Source: Streptosporangiaceae bacterium (GTDB taxonomy: Bacteria > Actinomycetota > Actinomycetes > Streptosporangiales > Streptosporangiaceae). From it: a stretch of DNA of 48,457 nt. Location: positions 1 through 48,457 of the forward strand of contig JAFAZE010000149.1 of assembly GCA_019239975.1 (NCBI GenBank), given 5' to 3'. The notes beneath the pieces are model-generated. The model was not told the origin of the DNA. It was given only the letters and a program-made list of their open reading frames with translations, and did not search any database. Positions 39,222-47,442 of the stretch are shown here, in pieces. The position numbers were made by a program, and so were the translations under genes. Every line of letters begins with the position of its first letter. Position 1 is the stretch's first letter.

Positions 39222-39268
39222 TAACCTGAAGGCGTTGCGTGTATGGCGGACAACGGCATACACACAAC
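39222..39268. promoter_or_regulatory. Operator-like motif, copy 1, between divergent HTH genes
   Basis: A 37-bp segment (39222-39258) beginning TAACCTGAAGGCGTTGCGTG recurs at 41189-41225 with three differences. In this copy GTTGCGTGTAT (39234-39244) pairs with ATACACACAAC (39258-39268), an 11-bp inverted repeat with one mismatch. Both copies are upstream of an HTH-TPR gene, so it is probably a binding site of one of the element's own regulators. Confidence 0.65.
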
Positions 39269-39308
39269 GGCGGCACACCCGCTTACGCGCGATCGGGGCA
39301 CACGCGAG

Positions 39309-40544
39309 ATGAGCGAGTTCGGCAGGGAGCTAGCGCGCCTGATGCAGGCGCGCGGCGTCGGCGTGCGCGAGCTGGCTCGTACGGCCTACTGCAATCCTGG
39401 CCATATCTCTAACCTGCGCAGCGGTAAGGGCCACCCGTCACCGCAGCTAGCCGAAGCGCTGGACCGGCACCTCGGAGGCGGGGGAACCCTCGCCGCTATT
39501 GCCCGCAGCACATCCGGCAAGCGACGGGGACACGCCACCAGACCGTCACGAGCCGTCGAAGCGCTCCACGTCGCGATGAACGGCAACGGCGACGGGCTCG
39601 ATATCGCGGAAGACGGGCTGGCCGAACTGGTCCGCCACTATGCGCACGCCGTCGCCATCGCACCGTCTGTGACCGTCTACGACGAGTTGGTCAGCGCCCG
39701 GTCGTTCGCCGGGACGCTGCTTGACCGAGGCGGCCCGGCTCGGCGGCCCGAGCTGGCCGTCACGACGGGATGGCTGTCGAGCCTGCTGGCCATCTCAGCG
39801 ACCGACCTCGGCGACCACGCCGCCGCCGTGGTGTGGTGCGCGGACACCGAGCGCCGCGGCCGAGACGCCGGATACCCCGAGCTGCTCGGGTGGGCCGCGC
39901 TTACCCGGTCGCTGATCGCCTGGTACCAGGGAGACCCAGTGCGCTCCGCCGCTGCCGCGCGCCGGGGCCAGGACGAGGCGCCTGCGGGAACAGTCGCACG
40001 CGCCAAACTCGCCGCGCAGGAAATGCGCTGCCTGGCCATGGCCGGCGACCCGGCAGGCACGTCAGCCGCACGCCGCCGCGCGGCCACGGCGATGAGCCAG
40101 CTCGGCCCGTCCGCACCCGTGTCCGGCATCTATTCGGTGCCGCGCGCCGACGACCCGCCCTACACGGCTACCTCGCTGCTGCTGGCGGGCAAACACGCCG
40201 AGGCGGCAGCGATGACACGGCAGATCATCGCGACCGCCTACAGCCCGCAGACCCGCGCGCCCGCAGACCAGCCGACCAACTACGCGCGCACCCTGCTGAT
40301 CCTCGCGCTCGCCGCAGCCGGGCTAGACGAGATCGACGAGGCGGCAGCGGCCGGGGCGGCAGCGCTGGAATCAGGGCCTGTCGTATGGCCGACCATGGTG
40401 CTCGCGGGGAAACTAGACCAGTCCCTGGCGGCACAGTCGCCCGGTTCCGCGCACGCGGTTGATTTCCGCGCCCGGTACATCGACGCAGGCACGCGGCTGG
40501 CGCTTCCTGCGGCCCCCAGCGGCGAAGGGACCATCGATGACTGA
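39309..40544 (+). CDS. XRE-HTH regulator with TPR-like C-terminal domain (copy 1)
   Basis: 411 residues from ATG 39309, where 'MSEFGRELARLMQARGVGVR' aligns with the start of copy 2. The HTH is residues 5-60 ('YCNPGHISNLRSGKGHPSPQ'). The rest is an array of helical repeats ('HYAHAVAIAPSVTVYDELVS' and 'GWLSSLLAISATDLGDHAAA') like Streptomyces HTH-TPR regulators that sense small molecules. The frame extends to 39243 through the conserved operator motif. It overlaps the YdcF-like gene by 8 bp. Confidence 0.85.
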   Translation: MSEFGRELARLMQARGVGVRELARTAYCNPGHISNLRSGKGHPSPQLAEALDRHLGGGGTLAAIARSTSGKRRGHATRPSRAVEALHVAMNGNGDGLDIAEDGLAELVRHYAHAVAIAPSVTVYDELVSARSFAGTLLDRGGPARRPELAVTTGWLSSLLAISATDLGDHAAAVVWCADTERRGRDAGYPELLGWAALTRSLIAWYQGDPVRSAAAARRGQDEAPAGTVARAKLAAQEMRCLAMAGDPAGTSAARRRAATAMSQLGPSAPVSGIYSVPRADDPPYTATSLLLAGKHAEAAAMTRQIIATAYSPQTRAPADQPTNYARTLLILALAAAGLDEIDEAAAAGAAALESGPVVWPTMVLAGKLDQSLAAQSPGSAHAVDFRARYIDAGTRLALPAAPSGEGTIDD

Positions 40545-41142
40545 CGACGAGCTGACCGCCGCGCAGATAACCGCGCTGACCGCCAGCGTGGACATCGACG
40601 CCCGGCCGCCGGAGACCGGGCCGTCCGCGCTGGTCCTGTTCGGCACCAACCAGGCAGCACCCGCGCGTATCGCCGCCGACTGGTTTCATCGCGGCCTCGC
40701 GCCGCTGATCATCGCGACCGGCGGCGTCAACCGGCACGACGGCATCGTGGAAGGACGTGAGTTCGCGCGCCAGCTTGATGCAGCCGGCGTACCGGCCAGC
40801 GCGGTCAGGGTCGAAGACCAGTCCAAGGACACCTGGCAGAACGTGGAGCTTTCGCTGCCCTACCTGCGCGAAGCGCTCGCGATGGGATTGCCGCTCGTTG
40901 CGGTCTCCAAGTGGTATCACCTGCGCGCGGTGCACTGCCTGCGGACCCAGCTACCCCAAGCCGTGCCGCTGTACGCGATCGGATGGGAACCGGTCTACGC
41001 CGGGACGCTAGTAACACGGGACAACTGGCCGTCGAGTCCGGACGGCCGCCGACGGGTCATGCGCGAGACCCAGGAAGTGCCACGGCGCGTCACTGAAGGA
41101 AGCTACCTCCCGGCCGTAAAGAAAGACGGAGCATGGTGGTGA
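40537..41142 (+). CDS. YdcF-like (DUF218) protein
   Basis: 201 residues. 'ALVLFGTNQAAPARIAADWF' and 'LIIATGGVNRHDGIVEGREF' with 'VRVEDQSKDTWQNVELSLPY' are the DUF218 motifs; the family includes putative SAM-binding or envelope-related proteins. No transmembrane segment is present, so it is a cytoplasmic member. It overlaps the preceding HTH-TPR gene by 8 bp and is likely co-regulated. Role on the element unknown. Confidence 0.82.
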   Translation: MTDDELTAAQITALTASVDIDARPPETGPSALVLFGTNQAAPARIAADWFHRGLAPLIIATGGVNRHDGIVEGREFARQLDAAGVPASAVRVEDQSKDTWQNVELSLPYLREALAMGLPLVAVSKWYHLRAVHCLRTQLPQAVPLYAIGWEPVYAGTLVTRDNWPSSPDGRRRVMRETQEVPRRVTEGSYLPAVKKDGAWW

Positions 41143-41188
41143 TGCCTGCCCTTCAGCCTCACGGCCGGTGAACTCAGAAGCGCCGGCG

Positions 41189-41225
41189 TAGCCTGAAGGC
41201 GTTGTGTGTATGGCGGACAACGCCA
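41189..41225. promoter_or_regulatory. Operator-like motif, copy 2, upstream of the second HTH-TPR gene
   Basis: Nearly the same 37 bp as at 39222-39258 (34 of 37 identical). The ATG inside it opens an 18-codon frame (start M-A-D-N-A-K-Q) that ends TGA 10 bp before the downstream ATG; in copy 1 the corresponding frame runs into the regulator. It could act as operator, leader-peptide gene or both. Confidence 0.6.
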
Positions 41226-41272
41226 AACAGGCAAGGCGGAGCAAACGCACGCGGGATCGGGTTTGACGTTAC

Positions 41273-42466
41273 ATGAGTGCTTTCGGCAGGGAACTGGCGC
41301 GCTTGATGGAAGCGCGTGGTCTTGGGGTGCGTGAGGTAGCGCGCCGCGTGCCCTGCAATCCCGGCCACATCTCGAACCTGCGCAGCGGGAAGGCGCGGCC
41401 ATCCCCGGAACTGGCCGCTGACCTTGACGAGGTGCTCGGTGCTGACGGCACGCTCGCCGCGCTCGCTCCCGCACAGCGCAGGCACCGCGTACTTGTGCCG
41501 GACTTTGCTGGCGCTGACGACGAGATCGCCGCGCTGGAGTTCGCCCGGCGCGCGGAGGCCAGCGACGTAGGGAACAGCGTCGTTGAGCAGCTAGAGCTGG
41601 CCGTTGACGACCTCGCCACGGCCTACCCCGGGACGCCGCCCGCCGACCTGCTCGGCCGGGTACGGACTCACCTGGGGTATGCCGGCCATCTTCTGGACGC
41701 CCGCGCCACGCTCGCCCAGCACCGCAGGCTGCTCGTCACAGGGGGATGGCTGTCCCTGCTGGCCGCTACCTGCCTTATCGACCTGCACAAAGATCACGTC
41801 GCCGTCGTCCACCTGCGGACAGCCGCGCAGCTAGCCCGCGAGACCGGCCACGCCGAAATCGCGGCGTGGTGCCTGGAAACCCAGGCGTGGCAGGTGCTCA
41901 CCACAGGTGACTACCGGCGGGCTGTCGATATCGCCCAGGCCGCGCAGCACGTCGCGCCACGAGAAGGGAGCGCGTTCATCCAGGCCACCGCCCAGGAAGG
42001 CCGCGCATGGGCACGGCTCGGCGCGGCAGCCGAGACCCGCGCCGCGCTCGCTCGCGTCGAAAAGATGGTCTCGCCGCTGCCGATGCCCGACCGGCCAGAG
42101 CACCACTACCGCTATGACCCGCCCAAAGCCCAGATGTACGTCGCGACCACACTGTCGTGGCTCGGTGACCCGGCCGCCGAGCCACTCGCCCGCCAGGTGC
42201 TCGCCGCGATCGAGGCACCCGGGGAACGGCCCCGGCCCCGGCGCGCAGCCCTCGCCCGCCTAGACCTGTCCCTAGCGCTGACCGCAGCGAACAAATACGA
42301 CGAGGCCGCCGGCGTGGCACTGGAAGCGATCAGGTCAGGACGGCTAGCACCCGTAGACGGCAGACGGGCCGATGAGATCGTTTTCGCCGTAGCCCATCGA
42401 GGCCTGTCGGAGGCCCGCGAACTGAGTGAGGCATACCACGGCAGCGAGCCGCCACAGCTAACCTGA
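41273..42466 (+). CDS. XRE-HTH regulator with TPR-like C-terminal domain (copy 2)
   Basis: 397 residues. 'MSAFGRELARLMEARGLGVR' and 'PCNPGHISNLRSGKARPSPE' parallel copy 1, as does 'VTGGWLSLLAATCLIDLHKD' in the helical-repeat part. The C-terminal half has TPR-like repeats ('AAWCLETQAWQVLTTGDYRR' etc.). Paralogue of the gene at 39309, indicating duplication within the element. Its own leader carries the shared 37-bp motif. Confidence 0.85.
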   Translation: MSAFGRELARLMEARGLGVREVARRVPCNPGHISNLRSGKARPSPELAADLDEVLGADGTLAALAPAQRRHRVLVPDFAGADDEIAALEFARRAEASDVGNSVVEQLELAVDDLATAYPGTPPADLLGRVRTHLGYAGHLLDARATLAQHRRLLVTGGWLSLLAATCLIDLHKDHVAVVHLRTAAQLARETGHAEIAAWCLETQAWQVLTTGDYRRAVDIAQAAQHVAPREGSAFIQATAQEGRAWARLGAAAETRAALARVEKMVSPLPMPDRPEHHYRYDPPKAQMYVATTLSWLGDPAAEPLARQVLAAIEAPGERPRPRRAALARLDLSLALTAANKYDEAAGVALEAIRSGRLAPVDGRRADEIVFAVAHRGLSEARELSEAYHGSEPPQLT

Positions 42467-42500
42467 CAGGCGCCAGACGGCCACGCCGGCCGTACACCTC

Positions 42501-42797
42501 TCATGCGCTTTCCGTAGTCCCATACGGTCGCGCGGGCGGACGCAACAGCCTGACCAGCGCATCACGCTGCCTCTGGGTCAGCGGGCCGAGGCCAGCCACC
42601 ATACGCGCGACCCACTCCCGGTCATCATCGGAGAGCTGATACTTGGAATCAACGGAGGCAGGGCAACGTTCGGCGTGTCTTTGCCCGAACGGCAGGCCGA
42701 TCGCTGGCTCCTCTGCGGCGCACCGGACGTCCCTGCCACGCCTCACCCGTACGGGCGTAGGGTGATCCTTGCCGGGGGCATGGAGGAATCGGGCCAT
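42501..42797 (-). CDS. Small right-end protein with GPLT-x2-QRDALxxLLR C-terminus
   Basis: 98 residues from ATG 42797. The C-terminus 'WVARMVAGLGPLTQRQRDAL' followed by V-R-L-L-R-P-P matches the motif of the genes ending at 27357 and 31181. The N-terminal 50 residues are basic. It lies 26 bp inside the right attachment site and reads away from it. Position next to an element end suggests an accessory recombination role, which is inference. Confidence 0.65.
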   Translation of the reverse strand: MARFLHAPGKDHPTPVRVRRGRDVRCAAEEPAIGLPFGQRHAERCPASVDSKYQLSDDDREWVARMVAGLGPLTQRQRDALVRLLRPPARPYGTTESA

Positions 42798-42804
42798 ATG
42801 GTTG

Positions 42805-44067
42805 TCACAATCCCGTAACGGGCTTGCCCGCGCCGTTGGGGCCGATGAGCCCGGTGAGGGTGCCACGGCGGACCTCGAGCGTCGCGTCCGCGACCGCGTG
42901 CACCCCGCCGAAGTCCTTGGTCAGGCCGGCGGCGCGCAGCACCGCCTCGCCGGGCACCAGCACACCGGGGGCAGCGTCGGCGGTGGTCGTGGTGGTGGTG
43001 GTGCGTCCGACGGGGATTTTGTGAATGGAGGTATCCCCGAGAATCACGGTATCGGTGGGGATGACGGTGGCGGAGACGGTGGCGGCGCTCGCGGTGGCGG
43101 CGCTCGCGGCGGCGGCCTCGATGCGGCGGCGGCGCTCGGGCAGTATCCCCTGCGGCCGCAGCCAGAGGAAGACCACGATCAGCAGGCCGATCGCCACCCA
43201 CTGCAGGTCGTCGATCAGCCCTGGCGCCCCGAACTGCGGTATGAACCTGGTGGCCTCCTCGAAGGCGACCGGCACCAGGATCGCGCCGAGCACCGCGCCG
43301 CGGTGGTTCCCGGCGCCGCCGATGATCACCGCGGCGAACAAGACGATCGTCTCGGCGTAGCCCCACGCCGAGGGCGCCCACAGGTTGATGAAGCCGACCA
43401 GGACGGCGCCGCTCAGCCCGGCGAGCATGCCGCCGAGTACGAGCACGGACGCCCGCAGCGACACCAGGTTCTTGCCGAGTGAGTCCGCCACGGCGTCGTT
43501 GTCGCGCATCGCCCGCATCGACCGCCCGTACGGCGACTCCGTCACCCGCCGCACCAGCAGGTAGGCGCCGGCCGCCAGGACGAGGGAGACGGCGGAGTAC
43601 GCCCACTGATATCCCTGCGACTGCGGGTTGAACTCGCCCTGCAGCGGCGCGGGCACCAGGGACAGCCCGGCGGAGCCGTTCAGGGACGGCCGGTAGTTCG
43701 TCACCAGCAGGTTCACCATGACGGCGGTGACCAGCAGGCCGACGGCAGCGAAGTCGCCGCGGAGCCGCCGCCCGACGAGGAACGTGAACGGCAGCGCGAT
43801 CAGGCCGCCCGCGATCGCGCCGCCGATCCAGGGGACCGGGAACGGCAGGTTCCACCCGCCGATGTAGGACTGGAACCCGCCGTTGGCGGACGACGGCGGC
43901 AAGGACAGGACCGCCGCGGTGTACGCGCCGGCCGCCTGGAAGATGATAAAACCGAAATTGGTCACGCCGGCGACGCCGAACTGCTGGCTAAGGCCCAGGC
44001 AGGCCATGATGTCGACGCCCGCGTAGATGAGCAGGTTAATGATGTAGAACACCTGCGCGGTTGTCAT
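42805..44067 (-). pseudogene. livM: 5' part of the split livM-livG fusion (LivM plus LivG to Walker A)
   Basis: Codons 1-415 encode LivM: permease helices and the 'SPYGRSMRAMRDNDAVADSL' signature loop, then 'VIIGGAGNHRGAVLGA'; a threonine/alanine-rich linker (about 330-385) leads into the start of LivG ('LRAAGLTKDFGGVHAVADAT' to 'GLIGPNGAGK'). The frame then enters the element and stops after five foreign codons at 42805. The permease part may still fold but no LivG ATPase is attached. LivM-LivG fusions are known in actinobacteria. The start (44067) overlaps the livH stop by one base (TAATG). Confidence 0.9.
42823..42825. other. attR: Right attachment site core (attR)
   Basis: The core CTT is flanked on the left by element DNA (CCCGTAACGGG) and on the right by livMG (GCCCGCGCCGTTGGGGCC, the Walker A codons). 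It shares only CTT with the left junction. The element side forms a near-palindrome CCCGTAACGGG, typical of arms of a serine-integrase attP. Confidence 0.85.
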
Positions 44068-44933
44068 TACGCCCGTGCCCCCAGCAGGCCGGCGGGCCGG
44101 ATCGCGAGCATCACCAGCAGGATCACGAACGCCACCACGTCCTTGTACGAGGGGGTGATGTACGCGGCGCTGATCTCGGTGGCCAGCCCGATGATCACGG
44201 CACCGGCCATCGCGCCGTACGCCTGCCCCGGGCCGCCGAGAAAGACCGCCGCGAGGATCAGCACCAGGAACAGGTCCGCGCTCGTCGCGCCGAAGCTGCC
44301 GTCGTTGATCGCCAGGACGGTGCCCGCGATCCCGCACAGCGCGCCGCTGAGCGCCCAGGTGACGGTGACGATCCTGGCCGTCCTGATGCCGCAGTTCCTG
44401 GCCAGCGAGCGGTTGGCCGCGGTCGCGCGCATCGCCTTGCCGAGCTTCGTGTAGCGGAGCAGCCCGTGCACGCCGGCCATCACCGCGATGCTCAGGCCGA
44501 TGATCACGAACTGCACCGCGGTGAGCTCGAGGCCGCCGGCCCGCACCGTCGGGCCCTGGCTCATCGTGTAGGAGACGTTTGTGCCGCCCACGATGGCCTG
44601 CACGCCGAACTCGATGATGAGCGTCATGCCGAGCGAGACGATCACCAGCGTGATCGGCGCGCTGCCGCGCCGCTGGAACGGCGTGTAGATCCCCGTGTTC
44701 AGCGCGACCGACCCAGCCGCGCCCGCGGCGGCGGCGGCCAGCATGCCCAGCCACACGCTGGCGCCTGCCTGGTTGACCGCGTAGGCGATGAACGCCGCGG
44801 CGATCATCACGGCGCCGTAGGCGAGGTTCAGCACGTCGGTCACCGCGAACTGCATCGTGAAGCCGACGGCCGCGATCGCCAGCACGGCCGCCGTCACGAT
44901 GCCGAACCCGAGCGACGCGAGGAAGAGGTTCAT
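44067..44933 (-). CDS. livH: Branched-chain-amino-acid-type ABC permease LivH
   Basis: 288 residues with about eight membrane segments. 'DVLNLAYGAVMIAAAFIAYA' near the N-terminus, 'SRNCGI'-type coupling region here as 'NRSLARNCGIRTARIVTVTW' and 'VFLGGPGQAYGAMAGAVIIG' are the LivH pattern. Start ATG 44933; 19 bp after livK. Substrate in this group ranges from amino acids to amides and aromatic acids; the FAH-type enzyme in the same operon suggests a catabolic substrate. Confidence 0.9.
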   Translation of the reverse strand: MNLFLASLGFGIVTAAVLAIAAVGFTMQFAVTDVLNLAYGAVMIAAAFIAYAVNQAGASVWLGMLAAAAAGAAGSVALNTGIYTPFQRRGSAPITLVIVSLGMTLIIEFGVQAIVGGTNVSYTMSQGPTVRAGGLELTAVQFVIIGLSIAVMAGVHGLLRYTKLGKAMRATAANRSLARNCGIRTARIVTVTWALSGALCGIAGTVLAINDGSFGATSADLFLVLILAAVFLGGPGQAYGAMAGAVIIGLATEISAAYITPSYKDVVAFVILLVMLAIRPAGLLGARA

Positions 44934-44952
44934 GTGCCTGCGACAGCGCCCG

Positions 44953-46302
44953 CTACGAGAGGGCCCGGAGCTGAGCCGGGGTGATGTTGCCCGACACCTG
45001 GACCGCGCCGGACGGACTGTAGGTGTCGATCTGGAAGATGCCCGTCGAGTCGTGGTAGCTGTCGAAGCTGGTCGGGCCGCCGGGTCCCTCGTAGCGGATC
45101 GCCTTGCCCTGTTTCAGCGCCGCGACCCCCTGCGCGAACGAGTAGACCACCTCCGCGCCGGGTGTGCCGTCGCCGATCTTCTCGATGTACGGCGCGTACA
45201 CGGCCGGCGACGTGGACTTCGCCTCGGTCATCGCGAGCGCGGCGAGGTTGATCCCGTCGTAGAGGTGCACGGCGCCGGGTGCGGTCAGGTAGGTGGCGAA
45301 GTTCCCGGTGCTGCCGGTCTTGCCGCGCTGCGACATGATCGCGTTGTAGAAGGGGGTGTAGGAGGGCCCGCTCGTCTCGGTGACGAGGTTGTCGGCGTGG
45401 AAGCCGCTCGCCAGCACCGGCGCGCCGACCGCGGCCGCCACGGACTTGTACCAGTCCGGGGAGATCGTCGCCGAGGTGCCGATGACCGGGATCATCTTGC
45501 CGCCGTTGAGCTGCTTCACCTCGGACAGGAACGTCGCGTCGGTCGGGCCGAGCGCCTCGGTGAGGATCACATCCGGGTGCGCGGCGACGATCTTCTGCGC
45601 CTCGGTGCGGAACGTGCTCGCGGACAGGTCGAGCGTCTCGTTGGCCGCCAGCGTCATGCCGGCCTTGCCGATCGCGCTGATCGCCGGCTGGATGAACGTC
45701 TGCGACCCGATGTCGTTACCGAACGCGAGCGCGATCTTCTTGTACCCGAGCTGCTGCGCGATCGCGATCATCGCGTAGGACTCCTCGAGGTCCGGCGGCA
45801 CGAGCCGGTAGAAGTACTGGAAGTGGACGGAGTCGAACTCGGACTGGCCGGTCATCGCGAACACGACCATCTTGTCCGCGTTGATGACCGGCACCACGCT
45901 CGCGGCCTCGTCAGAGGTGACTCCGATGACGAGGGCGAGGCCAGAGGTGGTCGCGAACATCTGCCTTGCCGCCGGGACGGCGTCGGCCGGGTCTCCCCTG
46001 GTGTCCACGCCCTTGCAGGTCAGCTTGTGGCCGAGCACGCCGCCGGCCTGGTTGATCGTCTGAGTCGCGCCGTCGCACGACACCAGGTATGTGGGCCCGA
46101 GGGCGGCGTCCGGGCCGCTGAACGGCGCCAGGTCCGCGACGGTCAGCGTCCCGCCGCTTGCCGGACTGGTGCCGGCCGGCGAGCTCGAGCTGCTCGCGCA
46201 GGCCGCCAGGCCGGCCGAACCGGCGGTGGCGACCCCGGCGGCGATGAAGGCGGCGAGGACCGGCCTGCGGCCGCTATTCGTTCTTCGCAGGGTAGTCAAC
46301 AT
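44953..46302 (-). CDS. livK: Liv-type periplasmic-binding lipoprotein
   Basis: About 449 residues from ATG 46302. Signal peptide with lipobox 'SAGLAAC' and a Ser-rich linker; then a type I periplasmic-binding fold ('TLTVADLAPFSGPDAALGPT', 'VIGVTSDEAASVVPVINADK'). It captures the substrate outside the membrane and delivers it to LivH/LivM. The frame is open upstream to 46383 but the signal peptide fixes the start. 25 bp after the FAH-family gene, so in the same operon. Confidence 0.9.
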   Translation of the reverse strand: MLTTLRRTNSGRRPVLAAFIAAGVATAGSAGLAACASSSSSPAGTSPASGGTLTVADLAPFSGPDAALGPTYLVSCDGATQTINQAGGVLGHKLTCKGVDTRGDPADAVPAARQMFATTSGLALVIGVTSDEAASVVPVINADKMVVFAMTGQSEFDSVHFQYFYRLVPPDLEESYAMIAIAQQLGYKKIALAFGNDIGSQTFIQPAISAIGKAGMTLAANETLDLSASTFRTEAQKIVAAHPDVILTEALGPTDATFLSEVKQLNGGKMIPVIGTSATISPDWYKSVAAAVGAPVLASGFHADNLVTETSGPSYTPFYNAIMSQRGKTGSTGNFATYLTAPGAVHLYDGINLAALAMTEAKSTSPAVYAPYIEKIGDGTPGAEVVYSFAQGVAALKQGKAIRYEGPGGPTSFDSYHDSTGIFQIDTYSPSGAVQVSGNITPAQLRALS

Positions 46303-46327
46303 CCTTGTCCCCTCTGCGGGTAACTGC

Positions 46328-47233
46328 TCAAAGTCCGCCGGTGGCCGGATGACCGGGCCGCCAGCGCCATCCGCCGCGGTCACCCTCCTCGGCGACGACG
46401 CGGTTGCGGATGGTGCCCACGCCCTCGACCGTGATCTCGATGATGTCGCCGGGTTTCATCCAGACCGGAGGCTTGCGGGCGAAGCCCACGCCTCCGGGGG
46501 TGCCGGTGGCGATCACGTCGCCTGGGCGCAGCGTGGTGAAGGAGGAGAAGAACTCGATGGTGGATGGCACGTCGACCAGCATCTGCGACGTCCGCGCGGA
46601 CTGCATGACCTGGCCGTTGAGCGTGGTCGTGAGGGCCACGTCGGACACGTCGGCCTCGTCGGGCGTGACGATCTCGGGGCCGATCGGCATGGTGGCGTCG
46701 AAGTTCTTTCCGGCTGTCCACTGGGTCGCCGCACGCTGCCAGTCGCGCACCGACGCGTCGTTGAGCACGGTGAACCCGGCGATCGCGTCCAGCGCCTTGC
46801 CGGCCGGTATGTACCGGCCGCCCGCGCCGATGACGACGCCGAGCTCGCCCTCGTAGTCGAAGGCCTCGCTCAGCGCCGGCCGCGGCAGGTCGGCGAACGG
46901 GCCGAGCACGGTCTCCCGTCCGCGGATGAACGCGTCCGGCCAGCTCGGCACCGCGCGGCCGCCCTCGATCGCGTGCTCGCTGTAGTTCAGGCCCAGGCAG
47001 AGGATCCGTTCCGGCGCGGGTACCGCCGGGCCGAAGTCCGCTGGCTGGTACTCGGTGCCCTCGCGGTCCAGCAGGCCGCGTGCCGCGTCCGCCGCCGCGG
47101 GGCCCGCCTCGAGGAACGACCGCAGTGACGCGAGCCGGGGGTCCGAAGTCGCCTCACCGATGTCGACGTATCCGCCGCGCGCCCGCACATGCAGGCGCGG
47201 GCCGCTGGGTGTGATGATGGTGGCAAGCCTCAC
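46328..47233 (-). CDS. Fumarylacetoacetate-hydrolase-family enzyme
   Basis: 301 residues. 'ILCLGLNYSEHAIEGGRAVP' and 'FDYEGELGVVIGAGGRYIPA' hold the metal-binding Glu residues, and 'GKNFDATMPIGPEIVTPDEA' and 'PGDVIATGTPGGVGFARKPP' finish the family pattern. Members hydrolyse C-C bonds of acylpyruvates or hydrate/decarboxylate ring-cleavage products. First gene of the transporter operon (AAGGAG before GTG 47233), suggesting that the imported compound is broken down by it. Divergent GntR regulator upstream. Confidence 0.9.
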   Translation of the reverse strand: MRLATIITPSGPRLHVRARGGYVDIGEATSDPRLASLRSFLEAGPAAADAARGLLDREGTEYQPADFGPAVPAPERILCLGLNYSEHAIEGGRAVPSWPDAFIRGRETVLGPFADLPRPALSEAFDYEGELGVVIGAGGRYIPAGKALDAIAGFTVLNDASVRDWQRAATQWTAGKNFDATMPIGPEIVTPDEADVSDVALTTTLNGQVMQSARTSQMLVDVPSTIEFFSSFTTLRPGDVIATGTPGGVGFARKPPVWMKPGDIIEITVEGVGTIRNRVVAEEGDRGGWRWRPGHPATGGL

Positions 47234-47298
47234 GGAGGGGTCTCCTTATCGCTTTTGGAGATGCCGCAGCGCCGGGCACAGACAGAGGCGGCCGACCG

Positions 47299-47313
47299 CA
47301 ACCAATTTGGTTG
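47299..47313. promoter_or_regulatory. Perfect palindrome, likely GntR/FCD operator
   Basis: CAACCAA-T-TTGGTTG is an exact dyad 66 bp before the FAH-family start. TTGGTTG half-sites recur at 47424-47430 and 47443-47449 beside the start of the divergent GntR gene, so the regulator probably controls both itself and the operon. Confidence 0.7.
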
Positions 47314-47442
47314 AGGCGATAGATTGGTCGGAAATAACTGATTAGACTGAGCATAGGCCGGTCGGCCAGAACGCGTCAATGCCCGTTTTACCTGCTGAGG
47401 ACACCCGCCCCGCGGCCCGATAATTGGTTGGAATGATCTCAG

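Larger units (their letters stand above)
25700..42825. mobile_element. 17.1-kb serine-integrase element inserted in livMG
   Basis: The two chromosome-element junctions fall at the same codon (Lys of Walker A) of livMG and share the 3-bp core CTT at 25700-25702 and 42823-42825; removing 17,123 bp restores the gene in frame. A large serine integrase lies 78 bp inside the left end. The element carries a replication-relaxation protein, remnants of a mobilisation gene, a NYN protein, a radical SAM/RiPP block and eight HTH or regulatory genes. No FtsK/Tra transfer ATPase, replication initiator or excisionase was recognised, so it is probably an integrative mobilisable or decayed conjugative element of the actinomycete type. 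Confidence 0.9.

Noticed and set aside
42743..43855. Alternative minus-strand frame in the livM region
   Set aside because: Out-of-frame Arg/Gly-rich reading of livM; the membrane-protein frame is clearly the coding one.
44857..46323. 488-codon plus-strand frame opposite the binding-protein gene
   Set aside because: Opposite strand encodes a clear lipoprotein with signal peptide; this frame has only Arg/Gly/Val repeats.
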